Assembly: GCA_003049465.1 (NCBI GenBank)
Contig: PYSS01000050.1
Span: 1-64,000, forward strand
Direction: 5' to 3'
DNA length: 64,000 bases
From: Magnaporthiopsis rhizophila
Lineage: Eukaryota; Ascomycota; Sordariomycetes; Magnaporthales; Magnaporthaceae
Shown piece by piece: positions 24,459 through 36,500 of this stretch (position 1 is its first letter; every line of letters starts with the position of its first letter). A model generated the notes under the pieces. That model saw only the letters and a list, made by a program, of their open reading frames with translations, searched no databases and was not told where the DNA came from. The position numbers were made by a program, and so were the translations under genes.

Positions 24459-24487
24459 GGGNTTTTTTTTTTTTTTTTTTTTTTTTT
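24409..24487. repeat. Poly-T tract with an undetermined base
   Basis: 49 T (24409-24457), GGGG, one N (24462) and 25 T. The N is the only ambiguous base I noticed in the window. The true tract length is uncertain, because this looks like an assembly or sequencing failure in a homopolymer. Confidence 0.9.
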
Positions 24488-25055
24488 GCAGGGCACGAAA
24501 CCCCCTACGACGAAGGTCGACTGCCTGTACAGTATGCACATAGGTAAGGTAGGTATTCGTTTCACTCCAAAGCCGGCTTGGCTCGGCCTTGTCCAAGCCG
24601 AGGTTCTGGGGAAACAAAAAGCTGTCTGTTGTGACTCGGGCTTCCGCCCCGATATCCGGTATGGTTGTGGGGGTACATGAAATGTTTGTCTCGTTTCATG
24701 TGATGCACGACAGCCCAAGATGCTTGCTAAATGCATGTGTTGGCCATGGTCTGCCTGTCGTACGACGGAGCGGCCCGGCCACATCACAACCAGGTCTATA
24801 AGCATGCTTGCTGTGGGGCCGATATCGGTGTCGATCTTTTTTTCTTCTTTCTTTCCTTTTTCTTCTTTCCTTCCTTTTTCTTCTTTTTTTACTTCTGTGT
24901 GCATGAGAGCAGGGGACGTCGGTCCCATCCGGGTGCCACCTAAACCCACCGGATAAAAATCTTGTGTGTCGACACTCCGAACCCCCCGCAGCAGTTGTGG
25001 AGCAAATAACTGCTGGCGGAACCGGGCCCCAAAAGGTCCGAACATAAGATCCGTC

Positions 25056-25120
25056 ACGGCAGACACACGGCAGATGGAGGGCAGATAGACGCAGGCGGAC
25101 GGCAGATGGACAGCAGATGG
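25056..25120. repeat. Imperfect ~10-12-bp tandem repeat (ACGGCAGATGGA-like)
   Basis: About six diverged copies of a GGCAGATGGA-type unit in a row, with variants GCAGATAGAC and CAGCAGATGG. Non-coding, in a 3' spacer. Confidence 0.6.
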
Positions 25121-25496
25121 AAGAAAATACAAGGACAAAATGCGTCCGACTATAAACAGTAGGTGCTTGGCGAGAACGTTGCCAGGCACGTCTAAAACGA
25201 ATGACGAATGGCGAGTGAATGGAGAGATGGAGACGGCCCAGAGGGCAGAAGCAAGCGGTAATAACATGCCACCGCTCGAGGACGTACACTGCGGTAGACC
25301 CCTGCAAATCCATTGGAATTCCCAGTTCGCCATTCCGCTGATATGACGCAAAATATACACAAGATCAAGAAAATGAAATCCAAAAATGCTTACAAATGCT
25401 GTTGGACACGAAGGCCAAGATATAAGTAGAAAAGAAAAATTGCAAAATAGAAGCAAGGAGCCGTGGGGCATCATATATGCAAATATATCTCAACCA

Positions 25497-27431
25497 TCAT
25501 ATAGCAGGAATAGCAACCCATCTCATCGGAACACCATCTGGACCAATCTGGTAGGGTGTGGTGCTGGTCCTTCGCGCGGGCAGTGCCCATCGTGCTCGGC
25601 CGGGCCGCTGGTCGTCCAACTTGCCCCTCTTCCGCATGGCCATCTCCATGACAGCAATTCGGATAAAATCGGAATTTTCGCGCATCTCGCGTTGGCGACC
25701 CGGAATAGCTAGCGGTACTGGCTGGGCGGCCGAGGCAGAACCTGAGGAGCCGGGCGGTACGGCACCAGCCGGGGCCTCTGGGCCGGCGACTCCCTCGGTC
25801 GGATCTAACGCAGGAGGTTGGCCAAGCTGCGGGCTTGGGTGCGGAATTCCGGACTGAGAAGCAGTAGCAGCACCGAGCCGAGCGCGGCGTACCTTGTACG
25901 TCTGCATCTGGATCGACGCGGTGAAGGACGAACGAACGGCTGGAGGGACCGAGGGTGGGCGCGACTCCATTCGGGCACTCGTGGTTGGGTTAAGGTAACG
26001 GCGGAGGGCAGCGCTGGGCTCCTCGTCGAGCTGCGGTGGCCTGCGCTCGTCGGTGAAGGGCACGCGGGGGTCGATGGTCAGTATCGACCGGGTTAGGAAG
26101 TCCTCGGGCGGGATTGAGGCTTGGCCCAAGGCCGAGATGGAGCGGGCTGCGTTTCTCAGCGCGCGGAGAGAAGCTGTGAGGTTGCTCTTGAATGCCGACT
26201 TGAGCGGTTGCAAGGGCGAAACCATGTCGAAGCCCCGCCACTCGACCGAGGGAGCAGGCGAGGAGCCGAAGACGCGGAAATCCAGTTCGTCGACGGGGGC
26301 GGCCGACACGGCGGGGCGCTTTGCGGCCAGGGGATGATCGTCTAGAGCCGCGCCCCCAGAGGGCGGCGAGACGGGCTCGAGCCGTCGCCGCAACGGGCCA
26401 TTGGAGCTCCTCCGTCGGGCAGAGCGGGAGCGGCACGGCGGCGTAAAGGGCGATAGGGGCGTGTCGGGAGTGCGTGGAGAGGTGGTTTGGGACCGGCTGC
26501 TGAGGGAGCCATACGAGTCGCCTAATGACAGGAACGATTCGACCGAGATGGTGTGGCCGGATAGGTTGGTGCTGTGGGTGCTCCCCGCAATCGATGAGGC
26601 GTCGTCATCAAAGTCGGTGGCGAAAGGGCCAGGGTCCGAGTCCTGGCCCTTGTCCGAGGTACCGAGCAGGAGGCCCAGAGGGTCATTCGACAAACTCAGG
26701 CTGATTTCCTCCTCGGTCCTCTGTGCGCGCTGCATAATGGCATCCACGGTCATCGAATCATCCCGAAGTGCGCGCTGGCGGGTGGCCCCAGCGGCCAGGC
26801 CCGAAGACCTCCGGGCCTTGGAGCGGGGAATGCTGGTGACGGCCAGGAGGGCGGCAACCGAAGGCGGGATGGCGTCAGGACTGTGCATTTCGCGGCGAGC
26901 GGGCTGGTGCTGGTGCTGGTGTTGGTGTCGGTGGTAGCGCTTCTTTGCCTCGCGCTGCTGATGGCGGGTGGAGGGAATGCAGACCGGGCTCGTGATGGCG
27001 TGTGGAGGGCTTGAGCCAGGGCTCGTCAGGGGACTGGCGGCTGCGGCAGTCGAGACAGCGACAGACCCGGCGCCGGGGCCGAGCCTCGGGCGAGACCTCA
27101 CAGTCATTGTGTGATGGGCGGTTGTCGAGTTGACTGGCAACGGTGTGATAGTGGTGGCAGCGGTGATCTTGGTGCCGTAGCCGCTGGTGTCCCGGTCAAT
27201 GCAGCCGGATTCATCCTTCTGGGTCGCTGATGAGGAAGCCCAGAGGCGGGATCCGGCGAGAGAGTGGGCCAAGGGGTTCTGCTGGCGTGGGCGTTGCTGC
27301 TGTTCCTGCGGCTCGCCCGGGCTGGCGTGGGTGTTGATCGTGGTGGCGGTGCTGTCGATGGCAGTCTTCTGAGGCTGTGTGGTGTGGTGGTGAACGTTGC
27401 CAAAAACAAGGAGGCCCCTCGGAGACATCAT
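25497..27431 (-). CDS. Conserved fungal protein of unknown function
   Basis: A single open frame of 644 aa. I do not recognise a named family. The N-terminal ~170 residues are low-complexity with a His/Gln run. A middle segment (TVDAIMQRAQRTEEEISLSL, then NDPLGLLLG) and a Ser/Pro-rich region with a TSPRTPDTPLSPFTPP cluster follow; the latter offers many candidate proline-directed phosphorylation sites. A helical block near residue 400 (SALRALRNAARSISALGQA-like) comes next. The C-terminus is the most conserved-looking part: ENSDFIRIAVMEMAMRKRG followed by a basic PGRARWALPARR. I have the impression that this last block recurs in Pezizomycotina proteins, without a known role. The start is the first of two adjacent Met codons. 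GC3 bias is strong, which supports coding. Confidence 0.75.
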   Translation of the reverse strand: MMSPRGLLVFGNVHHHTTQPQKTAIDSTATTINTHASPGEPQEQQQRPRQQNPLAHSLAGSRLWASSSATQKDESGCIDRDTSGYGTKITAATTITPLPVNSTTAHHTMTVRSRPRLGPGAGSVAVSTAAAASPLTSPGSSPPHAITSPVCIPSTRHQQREAKKRYHRHQHQHQHQPARREMHSPDAIPPSVAALLAVTSIPRSKARRSSGLAAGATRQRALRDDSMTVDAIMQRAQRTEEEISLSLSNDPLGLLLGTSDKGQDSDPGPFATDFDDDASSIAGSTHSTNLSGHTISVESFLSLGDSYGSLSSRSQTTSPRTPDTPLSPFTPPCRSRSARRRSSNGPLRRRLEPVSPPSGGAALDDHPLAAKRPAVSAAPVDELDFRVFGSSPAPSVEWRGFDMVSPLQPLKSAFKSNLTASLRALRNAARSISALGQASIPPEDFLTRSILTIDPRVPFTDERRPPQLDEEPSAALRRYLNPTTSARMESRPPSVPPAVRSSFTASIQMQTYKVRRARLGAATASQSGIPHPSPQLGQPPALDPTEGVAGPEAPAGAVPPGSSGSASAAQPVPLAIPGRQREMRENSDFIRIAVMEMAMRKRGKLDDQRPGRARWALPARRTSTTPYQIGPDGVPMRWVAIPAI

Positions 27432-30400
27432 TTTGTCCCAGACAAGGAGACGGGTAGCGGACCCTTGTTGCGCGGGTCACGTGCAGGGGCATGGTGGACT
27501 GGTTTGAGGCAAACAGAGGGCGCCAGGGGGCGGGCGATCCAGGGACCGACCTCCCGACCGACGGGGGTCAAGGGCGATTTGCGCCTGACCGGGCGGGAAC
27601 CCTGGATTTTGGCACAGCGCCGCACAGCTAACACGCAGCCAAGGCTTAATGGGGACGAGGCATCAACAGATGGGTCGGGTCGGGCGGGCAGTGTGCTATG
27701 GTGCTGCAAGCAAAGGCAAGCCAAGACGTTTTTAGCTGGGCACGCATGCGCCGGCACCGAGTCGGGTAGGCATGCAGATGTGTGTCGTGTCTTTGTGGGG
27801 GTCTGAGCCGTCAAAGGTGGGATGGCATGGCTAGGAATTCCGATGGATCCCAAGCGGTGGCCCGCGATGCAACAGCGCTCGCGTGCCTACAGCGTCCGGG
27901 TGCGAGCAGAGAGGAGAAGAAGTCAAAAAGCAAACAGAGGGAAGGATGGACAGGAGAGAAGATGGGAAGCAAATGCTAATCAGGAGGAGGGAGTCAGACA
28001 TCTGTCCGAGACAGCCGGCTCACATCGACAAGGCGGGCAGGCACCACCCACCCCTCCCAACTAGGGTTATCTAGCACGAGTTACCGAGCAGGCGCTGCTG
28101 CCCTGCCGTGCCTGCATCACTCAGCGCAAGCACACGGAACCCAAAGATAAGGGGTCTCTCTGGCTCCGTCATCCAACTCGGACTGGCCGCTGCCGTCATG
28201 ATGCCCCACATCAAGTCACACCTCGGGGCAACACACCACGGGCTGCAGCCTATCAGCGCCCGCCATGCAGGGCTGGGTGGATGGATGCCAGGAACTCGTG
28301 CAGTCCCTATCTGTCCCACGTGCCTGGCCCAGTCAACCCGGGTCGAGGTGTTGGTCAGCAAGTGAGATAACGCTGCCGAGGAGATGCGTCGCACAAGGGC
28401 AAACCCTCCTGCGATGCAACGTCAGCGAGTGCTGCCCGGGAAAATGGGCCAGGCCAAGCCGACCCAGCGTGAGGGCTTGTTCCCACCATTGTCGCCGATT
28501 GCATTTGCATGCAACCCGTCAGGATACCCCGCGTGTGCGTCCAGTCTTCCATTGTCTGGCCTTAAAAGCAAGCAACCTTATCTTTTGGCTACGCACGACG
28601 ACTCGCGCTGGGGCCACTCCCGGGTACATCGCTGAGACAGGAAAAGAAAACCGAAAATGAAAATGAAAAAGGGAAAAATAAAAAAGAAAGGCCCACGGTC
28701 CACATCCATAAGCTACATAACCGGACACCCACATGGGCACCTTCCTAGTTGACGCCTAAATTATATTTCTACGATACAGCAAACAGAAAAGGATGCATGA
28801 ATCAGGCATGATAAGGAAAACAAGCAAGAATAAGGAAACCGGAAAGGGAACCTTCAGCTATTGGACGGACGATCTCCCGACGCGCCCGGGGTGGTCCAGT
28901 TTAACGTTATCAAACTTCAGATTTATATGCGATGGTCGGTCGTACATAGGTGCGCCCGTGGGGTTGGCGCACTTTCTCTCCACAGTGTCCACTTGCCCGC
29001 GCCGACTAGCGCTTGCGCTATATATCGTGGGTTCAAAGCCACCAGACGGAGCCGAGGTGTTCGTGCAAGTTCTATTGCCCGGATGACGAAGTTGGGGCAG
29101 GAAGTCAAGACTCCTGCAGTGTAACCTCGACTGGATATGGAAGGAGAAAAGGAAAGAAAGAAAAAAAAAGTATAACAGTTTGATGTGAAACAAAACCAGG
29201 CATGTCAACAAAACTATCTCAATAGCCCTGCCTGCTTGCTCAGAAGGACTGTGCCCGCTTGCCTGGTCCGGCCGCGGGGTCGACAAGGCCCAAGCGGTCG
29301 TTTCTTATGTCCTCCTCGTCGAAGCTGCGCCCGTGCTGCTGCTGCCCGACCATGCCGCCCACTCGTCGCCCCAGGCCCGCCCGCCTCTGCCCCTCTCAAC
29401 GCTGTTGCTTGCTGCCAAGCCCATCTCGCTCTGCACGTCGCTGACACGCATCGTGCTGCCGCCGTTGCTGTTGCTGTTGCTATTGCTATTGCTGTTACCT
29501 GTTACCCATCGTCTACTACCCCCCCTCCTCTTGGGCTCACTGAGGCTCCCTTTATTGCACTACCGCCCCGCGGCCGACGGACGTGGTGATGACGACGAAA
29601 GCCGAGCAGGAGGAGCACCCGCCAGAAGCGCCAGCTTGGTCCACATTGGGGGTCCACATTGGGAGGTCTCAGCACCGTAACGTTTCGTGATTTGCCGTGG
29701 AGAGCACCCGCCCGCCCTTGCCGCCGTGGGGATCCCACACACACGAGAAGACGGGTCAAATGCCCGACTCTCCTATATGAGCAGAACAGGCAAATATCAG
29801 AGGCCTGTAGATGTGCCGTCTGATATCGGCTTTTCCTCCGACTTTCTTTTCCGGTCCCCTCCGTTGCAACAAGCACACAAGGCTACGGCCGCCCCTTCTC
29901 CTTCGTATTATCCCGAACGATCGGAGAGCCAACGGCACGGGGTCTGGGTTTTGTGGAAGTAGTAACAAGTATCAAAATCAATCGGCTGCTTTTTCTATTT
30001 CCATTCGCTTATCCTTAATACACGAACAAAAAAAAGTAAAACAAGAAAAAATCCTACACACTCGACATATTGCCAGTCAGTCGACCGAGGACAGGATGCA
30101 GGAAGGCGAGGTCGGCATCGCAAAAGGATAGACCGGACAGAAAAAAAAAGCAAGTACCTTGTACCCACGCTGTAAAGTGATGCGTATTCCGCGTTGCCTT
30201 TCTATTCCATCTAGTTGAGTGCGTCTATTTTCCTCGGCACTCGATCCCGGAAGCCAGCATAAAAACATAAAATGGGTGTTGCGTGTTGCGTGTATCGGGT
30301 TTCCCCATGCTGGGTGGCAGGAGAACTCTAGGTGTGTTACAGACAGTGTACGGAGAAAAAGAAAATGTGTCCTGGAATGTGTAGGGTATAAAGAGGAAAA

Positions 30401-30554
30401 GGTAGAGGTGATCCAAGGAGTGGATTGACCTCGACCAGAAGGAATATTAGAAAAAAAGAGTGGGAAAACGGAGGAATGAAAGAAAAGGTGAAGACAGGAT
30501 GGCATGGAATATCAACGTGAGAAATACATGTGATAGGCGATAGACGCGCAGGCT
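27432..30554. other. 3.1-kb gene-poor spacer
   Basis: Lies between the 5' end of the unknown-protein gene and the 3' end of FMP27, so it holds one promoter and one 3' untranslated region. Most open frames are short and unbiased. The exception is a GC-rich, coding-like patch on the minus strand near 29290-29545, listed separately. Positions 29990-30540 are A-rich, as expected for the FMP27 3' region. Confidence 0.5.
29290..29545 (-). other. Coding-like orphan segment, possible terminal exon or gene remnant
   Basis: In one minus-strand frame, about 80 codons read through an Asn-Ser repeat, then STMRVSDVQSEMGLAASNS and RAWGDEWAAWSGSS, ending with TAA at about 29290. Codon use is GC3-biased like the neighbouring genes. 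Upstream in the same frame a stop occurs near 29555, and I could not find a convincing preceding exon, start or family. It may be the last exon of an unrecognised gene, a decayed gene, or chance. Confidence 0.3.
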
Positions 30555-33500
30555 TTACTGGCTCAGCCTTCCCCGCCCAGGGCCGCGGGTCGGCCTTTTG
30601 ATCAGACTGCCGTCGGGGAGCCGGCCGCCCTCCTCTTCGCTGTCGTCGAAAGCAGCAACTGCGGCGTCGCCATCGTCTTCTCGCAGGCCCCGCGATTCGG
30701 GACTAGAGCTCTCGCGGTCTTTCCGTCTCGAAGCGAAGGCGCTGAGCCGCTCTCGCATGCCACCCAGGCCGGTGCGCCGCCGTTCGGGCGCTTCGTTGGA
30801 GACGTCGTTGAAGAGGCGCATGCTGCCTACGGATTTGGGTCGAAGGCTGTCGCCAGAGGGCGTCGTCCCGTTGCCGTTGCCGTTGCTGTTCGAGGCAAAT
30901 GTGGGCTTCTGTGTCTCCTGTGGCGTCGGTGGCGTCATCATCAGGAAGGTTGGGACGGGCGGCCCTGATGATGAACCCGGGGGGCCGTTGGCCGACGTGC
31001 CGCGACTGCCGCCGGGCTGTGAGTTGGCCGAGGCGACGCTCGGGCTCCGGCTGGCACCGCGGGGCGCCGGGACTGACGACGCGGAGCTCCGCAGAGAGCG
31101 CGGGGGCGAGCGCGAGTAGTCGACAAGCGAGGACGAGTCGTCGCCGCTGTTGTCCTTCGAGTCGGCGACGGCCGGGTTGGACAGGAGCACGGAGCTTGAA
31201 GCCAGCTCGCGCAGCTTGGACTGCTGGGCCATGTTGGGGCGGTGGCGCGAGAACTTGTTGCCGATGATGGCGCCCGTGTGCGAAATCAGCGCCTTGATGA
31301 CGCGGCTCTTGAACGCCAGGGCAAGGTCCAGGTTCGACCACGTCTTGTTGCGATACTCGATGGTGGGCAGCCGGAACACAAAGTCGTGCACGTCCTCGAG
31401 GTTGCGGTCGCCCTTGCCCTTGTAGCTGAGGCAGAGAACGACCGAGGGCAGCTTGATGTAGGCGAACGTCATGTAGCTGCTGGCACGCGTGATCATCTTG
31501 GTCAGGTCGTCCGACGGCTTGTCGGCCTTTTCGTCGCTCGCCCCCTGGCCCCTGCTGCGCAGCGCGAACCGCGACGACCCCTTCTTGGAGTCGCCCGCGA
31601 TTGTAGAGAAGCCCGTGCCCGCGCGCCCGATCCCCGGCCTCGGCGTCCCGAACGACCGCAGAGACTCGGCCGACGGTTTCTTGCTCGCCGTGCGCGACGT
31701 CGCCCCCGTCGCTGACGACCTGAACAGGCGGAACGAGTGGCCCGTCTCGGCCGAGTGCACGCTGATTGCCTTGGGCTTGGATCCCACCGCCTGCACATCG
31801 GACGTGAGCGTGGGTCGGAGCCGCAGCTCCAGCGACCCGGCCCGCGTGTCGAATGCTGCCGAGGCGTCTCTATCGCTCAGATACTGCTGGTGGTGGCCGT
31901 AGCTGCGGCCGCTTCCTTCCAGCGTTTCGTCACCGCCGTCGTCGCGGTCTGATCCCGCCGCCCGGAGTGCAAAGGGCGAATCGCCCTTGCCTGATGCCAC
32001 CGCCGCCGCCGCCGCGACTGCGTCCTGGCGATCCTTGTCCATGTCAGGGAAGATATACTCGAACAGCTTCTTGCCCACCTCGCGCTCGAGTTGGATCTTG
32101 AGCGGGAACAGGTTGACCTCGAAATGCGACATGACGGGGATGCCGGCAATAGCCTCGAGCATGTTCCAGCGGACCAGGATCATGGGCTGGCTGCCCGTGT
32201 CGCCGGACGGTGATGACGCCTTCGCCGCCGACGTTGCTGGTGAGGAGGTGACGGTGTTGGGGGTGACAGCGGCGGGCGCGGCACTGCCATTACGCTCGTC
32301 GATGTAAGGCGCAACCATCTCCGGGTAGATGGCATCCGGCAGCAGGTTGAGCCCCAGGATCTTGCCGACACGCACTTCGTTGGCGTGGGAGCCGTCGGCG
32401 TTGTCGGTGCGGTCGTACTCGACGTCCTTGAGCTGCAGCTCAACCAGTGGCTCGTTATTGTCGCGAATCAGATGCCACACGATGTCGCGGGCCGAGATGC
32501 TCCACTTGAGCAGGGTGTCGTTCTGCGTCGCCGTCTCGTACTTGCCCTGCGAAGACGTGATGGCCTTCATGGTGAAGAAGAGCTCGTCCTCGCACGCCGC
32601 CAGGTCCCGCTCCAGCGCCAGGCGGTGCTCCCAGCTCCGGCGGTCCAGGTGCTTGGCGTGCACCTGGAAGTGCGTGCGGATGTCCTGCAGCTGACGGATG
32701 CGGTCCTGCAGCTTGACCACCATCTCCGGCGCGCCCCGCAGGTCGCTGAAATCGGACGCTAGCATGATCTTCTCGAGCCGCTCGCTGCGGTGCTTCTCCG
32801 TCGGCTCGCTGTACATCAGGAGGTCCAGCACGATGACGTACATGGCGTAGTACTGCGACGAGTTGCACAGCGCGCGCGCCTGCGGGAACTCGACCCACAG
32901 GTTGTCCATGCGCTGCTCTGCCGCCGCCGTCGCCTCGTGCGGCGACGACGTCGTGCTGTCGGCCTCGCCGCCGCCCGCCGCCGTGTTGTTGACCTCGTCG
33001 TTGTACTTGAGCCGCAGCGTGTTGTACTTGTCGTAGCGCAGGGTCGCCGACGTCTTCTGCACCACGCGCCGGAAGCCGAGAGGCGACGTCTGGAAGTCGA
33101 ACATGACCTCCATCGGCACCCACGGCGGCCACGACGTGCCGAGCGGCGTCCCGTAGGTGCTGCCCGACGACATTGACAGCAGCTGCATCGAGAACCACTT
33201 TTGGTGCGTCACAAAAAACTGCGTGCTGTCCATGCTGACCATGAACCGCCGCTGCACCAGCCCGCTGACCGTGTCCGACACCCGGTCCTTGTCCAGCACC
33301 TCCACCACCTTGAGCTCCATGCCCTTGGCCGTCACGAGCACCACGTGCTTAGTGTTCTTAGCGCTCTGCAACTGGATCTGCGGCGCGATCAGCCGCACGT
33401 GGTAGCTGTTCTGTGGCATGAACCCGTCGGCGATGCCGCCCGTCAGGTCCCCGATCGACACCCCGCCCGGCACCTCCCCGACCCCCGCCGCCCGTCCGTG

Positions 33501-36500
33501 GCTGCTACCCTCGAACCTCTTGGCGTCTTGCATCATGCGCCGGATCGTGTCCTCAAGCTCCCTGGCCGTGTCCTGGTCCGCCCCGCCCGCGTCTGGCGAT
33601 GCCGTGGCCCCTGACGGCGCCGGCGTCGAGGCGTTCGTCGGCCGCGACGTCTTGGTCTTGTTCTGCTCCTCGACGATGTCGAGGATGAATTTGATGGCCG
33701 GCCGCGAGAGGTAGTACACGAACCCGCGCCGCTGGCTGACCTGGTGGCTGTAGCGCAGGATGATGTTGCGCAGCAGGTTGTTCCATTTGAGCTGCATGTT
33801 GTGCACCACGAACCGGTTCTTGAAGTCGCTGGCGAACTCGGCGCCCGACGGCAGCGAGATGGACCCTTCTGAAAGCGGTATCGAGACCGACGTGTCCGAC
33901 CTCTTCCTGGACTCGCCGCTGCCGCCGCCGCTGCCGGTAGACTCCCGCTCGCGACGGCTCTGCTGTTTCATTTGCTGCAGCATGCTCTCCAAGAACTTCT
34001 TTTTCTCCTGGAGCACCACGCCGTGGCGCGTGAGCTGGTCAAACTGCGCCTTCAGGTCCGCGTCCTGGTGGTCCGTCTTGATCAGCCGGAGCTCGATTTC
34101 GCCGAGGGTGCGGATATTGGCCTCGATCTGCTCCGACAGCGGCGTCAGCCGCTTACGGATGAGCTGCTCTTGTACCTGCCGCGGCTCGTCGTCATGGCTC
34201 ATTATGCACGAGTGCGTGTCTTCTTCGCCGAAGGGGCTGGTCCTGGTCGTGTCTCCCGCAATCACCCCGCCGATATCCGTCTGTCTGAAATACGTCACCC
34301 GAGGGGCAAACATAAGAGGCAAGATCTTGGTCTCGGTGTTGGACTCGGCCCGCATGGGCGTGTCGAGCTCAACAAAGTCGTCCATATCGATCCAGCTGAA
34401 GTCGTGGTCCGGGATCGTGAAGCGAGAGAGATCGGTGTCGTCGTCGCTGGGGTCGAGCCCTGGAAGCGAATTCTCGTTGATCGACTCGGCCGCCGCCGAG
34501 CGGATGTTGGCAGAGACGGCACGTAAGTCTACCGACGCAAGATCCAGCTGCCCGGCGTGGATCTTCATGCCCGTAGTCCGCGACTGTTGCGATCTGCCGC
34601 CGCCTCTGTCGCGCGTGTTGAACTCCTCCCTCCTCTGGTGCAGATCCAGCATGAAGCTGTCGAACCTGACCTTAATCCCTGTCGCCTGGACCGCCATCTC
34701 CGAAGGGTCCTCGGCGTCCTTGTGCCTGTATATGTGGCTCAGGAAGAGCGGCGCAAGCAGCAGGTTGTACTTGATGGTCGCCAGGTGCCTCCCAAACTTT
34801 TTGCTGTTCTTCTCGCGCCCCGGCCAGAGCGACCCCTGCCGTATCGGGAGCGACATGGTGCCGCCGCCGAAGAGCGACCACCACGCAAAGAAGTGCGTGA
34901 AGAAGCGGGGGGTGAGGTGGACCGTGTTGTAGCTGCGCGAAGGCTCTGGGTTGGGCGTCGTCCACTCGCGGTCCACCGGCGCACACACCGCAACCGACAG
35001 GTGGATATGCTGGCTCCGGAACCCGTGGAACGCGTCGTACGGCTTGTCTCCCGCGGGCTTGGCAAACTGCGGTGTCTTGAGGACAACATCGTAGTGCGGC
35101 TTGAACTCGAACCTTCGCTTCCCGTCCTGTATGGCCCGCTCAAACACCAGGCCTCCGAGCCACTGCACGCGCCCGGACAGCTTCATGATAACCTTTTGAA
35201 ACGCGGCGCCCGACCTGTGCGAGTCTTCGGCCGACATGGCCCCCGGATCGGCGGCATGCAGTGCAGCCGCGCGCGCGTAGCTGCCATAGTCTGGCACCGC
35301 GAGCACGTATTCGCCGCTGTCGACCGTCATGAAGCGTTTGGGGTCGTCATCCACATGCACGTTCCAGCGCACATCGTTGCGCCAGCACATGAGGAAGCCG
35401 GCCCCGTTGCCCGTGACCTGGTACGGATCGCGCGTGCCCTTGAGCGCGAAGTGAACGTCGCCGTCTGCCTTCCAGGCCACACGCACGCGCGAGTGCAGGT
35501 TTAGCCGAATCTTGTCCCAGAACCCCACACGCTCCGACGGATCTAGCTGGGGTTTCGTGAAGGACTCGATCACCATCATCATGTCCTGGATCGCGGGCTG
35601 GTAGCACGGGCCCCACGTCAACTTGGTGGGCAGGGCCGTGTTAATGTCGACGCTAATGTCCGAGTACGACTTGACCGGGCCTACGGTACGCCGCACGTCG
35701 ATGGTGAGGCCGCGGTCGCCTGGCAACTCCGGCGAGGGTTCCCTGGGCGGGATAATGGCCACCCGCACTCTGCGACTCGACTCCGGGCCGTGGAACTCCT
35801 CGGCGATGACAAAGTCTGTCTTCAGGGCCAAGGCCGAGAGACGCGACGACTGTCCGGCTTTGAGGCTAGGCACATGCAGCAGGGGCAGCGGGTAGTCCCT
35901 CAGCGAGACCTTGACCTCTCCCATGTCGATCGCCACGTTCATGGGCACGAGCAGCGAGTATTTCATGTCCTTGGGCATCCCCTTGCCGACCTTGTGCAGG
36001 AAATCGGGGAGGTCTCGCAAGGGGAAAGAAGGCTTGTCAACGACGAAGTGCAGATCATGCACCAGCGTCGACATCAAGGCTGGACGCTGTGGGACCTCTA
36101 GTATATGTTCGTCGTCTTCCACGTCGTCGGGGAGGTGATCGGCGCCCCAGAAGAGGCTCCGGAACTCGCTCATGCTGTTTCGCGCCGCAGCAAAGTGACG
36201 ATCTATCCGCCGTTTCCAGCTGTGCGAGTTGTGCTCGTCCAGCACCCGCCTCGCCTCCTTGATGGATACACGGGTCCTGCCGCTCATTCCGAGACAGGCA
36301 TCGTCGGGCTCGTACCGCGGCGCGGGACCCCGTAGATAGCTCTCTGAGCTCGACCGCGGCCTTCCGTCCTCGCTATGGCTTCGTCTTCTTCCGGGAGACT
36401 CGTCGTGCTTTGATCTGCCTCGAGACGTGGCGGAGCGGGTTCTGAGCTTGGTTGTCTCTCTCCTGAGCTCCTCCTCGTGAATCTTCTTCACCTTGACCTG

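Larger units (their letters stand above)
23937..25496. other. Convergent spacer with homopolymers and simple repeats
   Basis: 1.56 kb between the 3' ends of RRP5 and the next gene. It contains the T tracts with an N (24409-24487), an inverted repeat CGGCTTGG/CCAAGCCG near 24575-24600, a pyrimidine tract at about 24837-24897, and an imperfect array of GGCAGATGGA-like units at 25056-25120. The lysine-rich open frame on the minus strand is an artefact of the T tract. No gene seen. Confidence 0.55.

Noticed and set aside
24401..25474. 357-codon minus-strand open frame with Lys run
   Set aside because: The frame reads through the poly-T/N artefact, has AT-rich composition, and has no family resemblance.
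28981..29070. Possible tRNA (GGGTTCAAAGCC box-B-like string)
   Set aside because: No T-arm of 5+7+5 form can be drawn, and no A box or acceptor stem is found at the right distance.
29333..29680. Plus-strand frame with a poly-Leu stretch as a membrane protein
   Set aside because: The Leu run is the complement of an Asn-Ser repeat on the minus strand, and codon bias favours the minus strand.
33760..34932. 390-codon plus-strand open frame
   Set aside because: Antisense to FMP27, which matches its family throughout this part of the gene.
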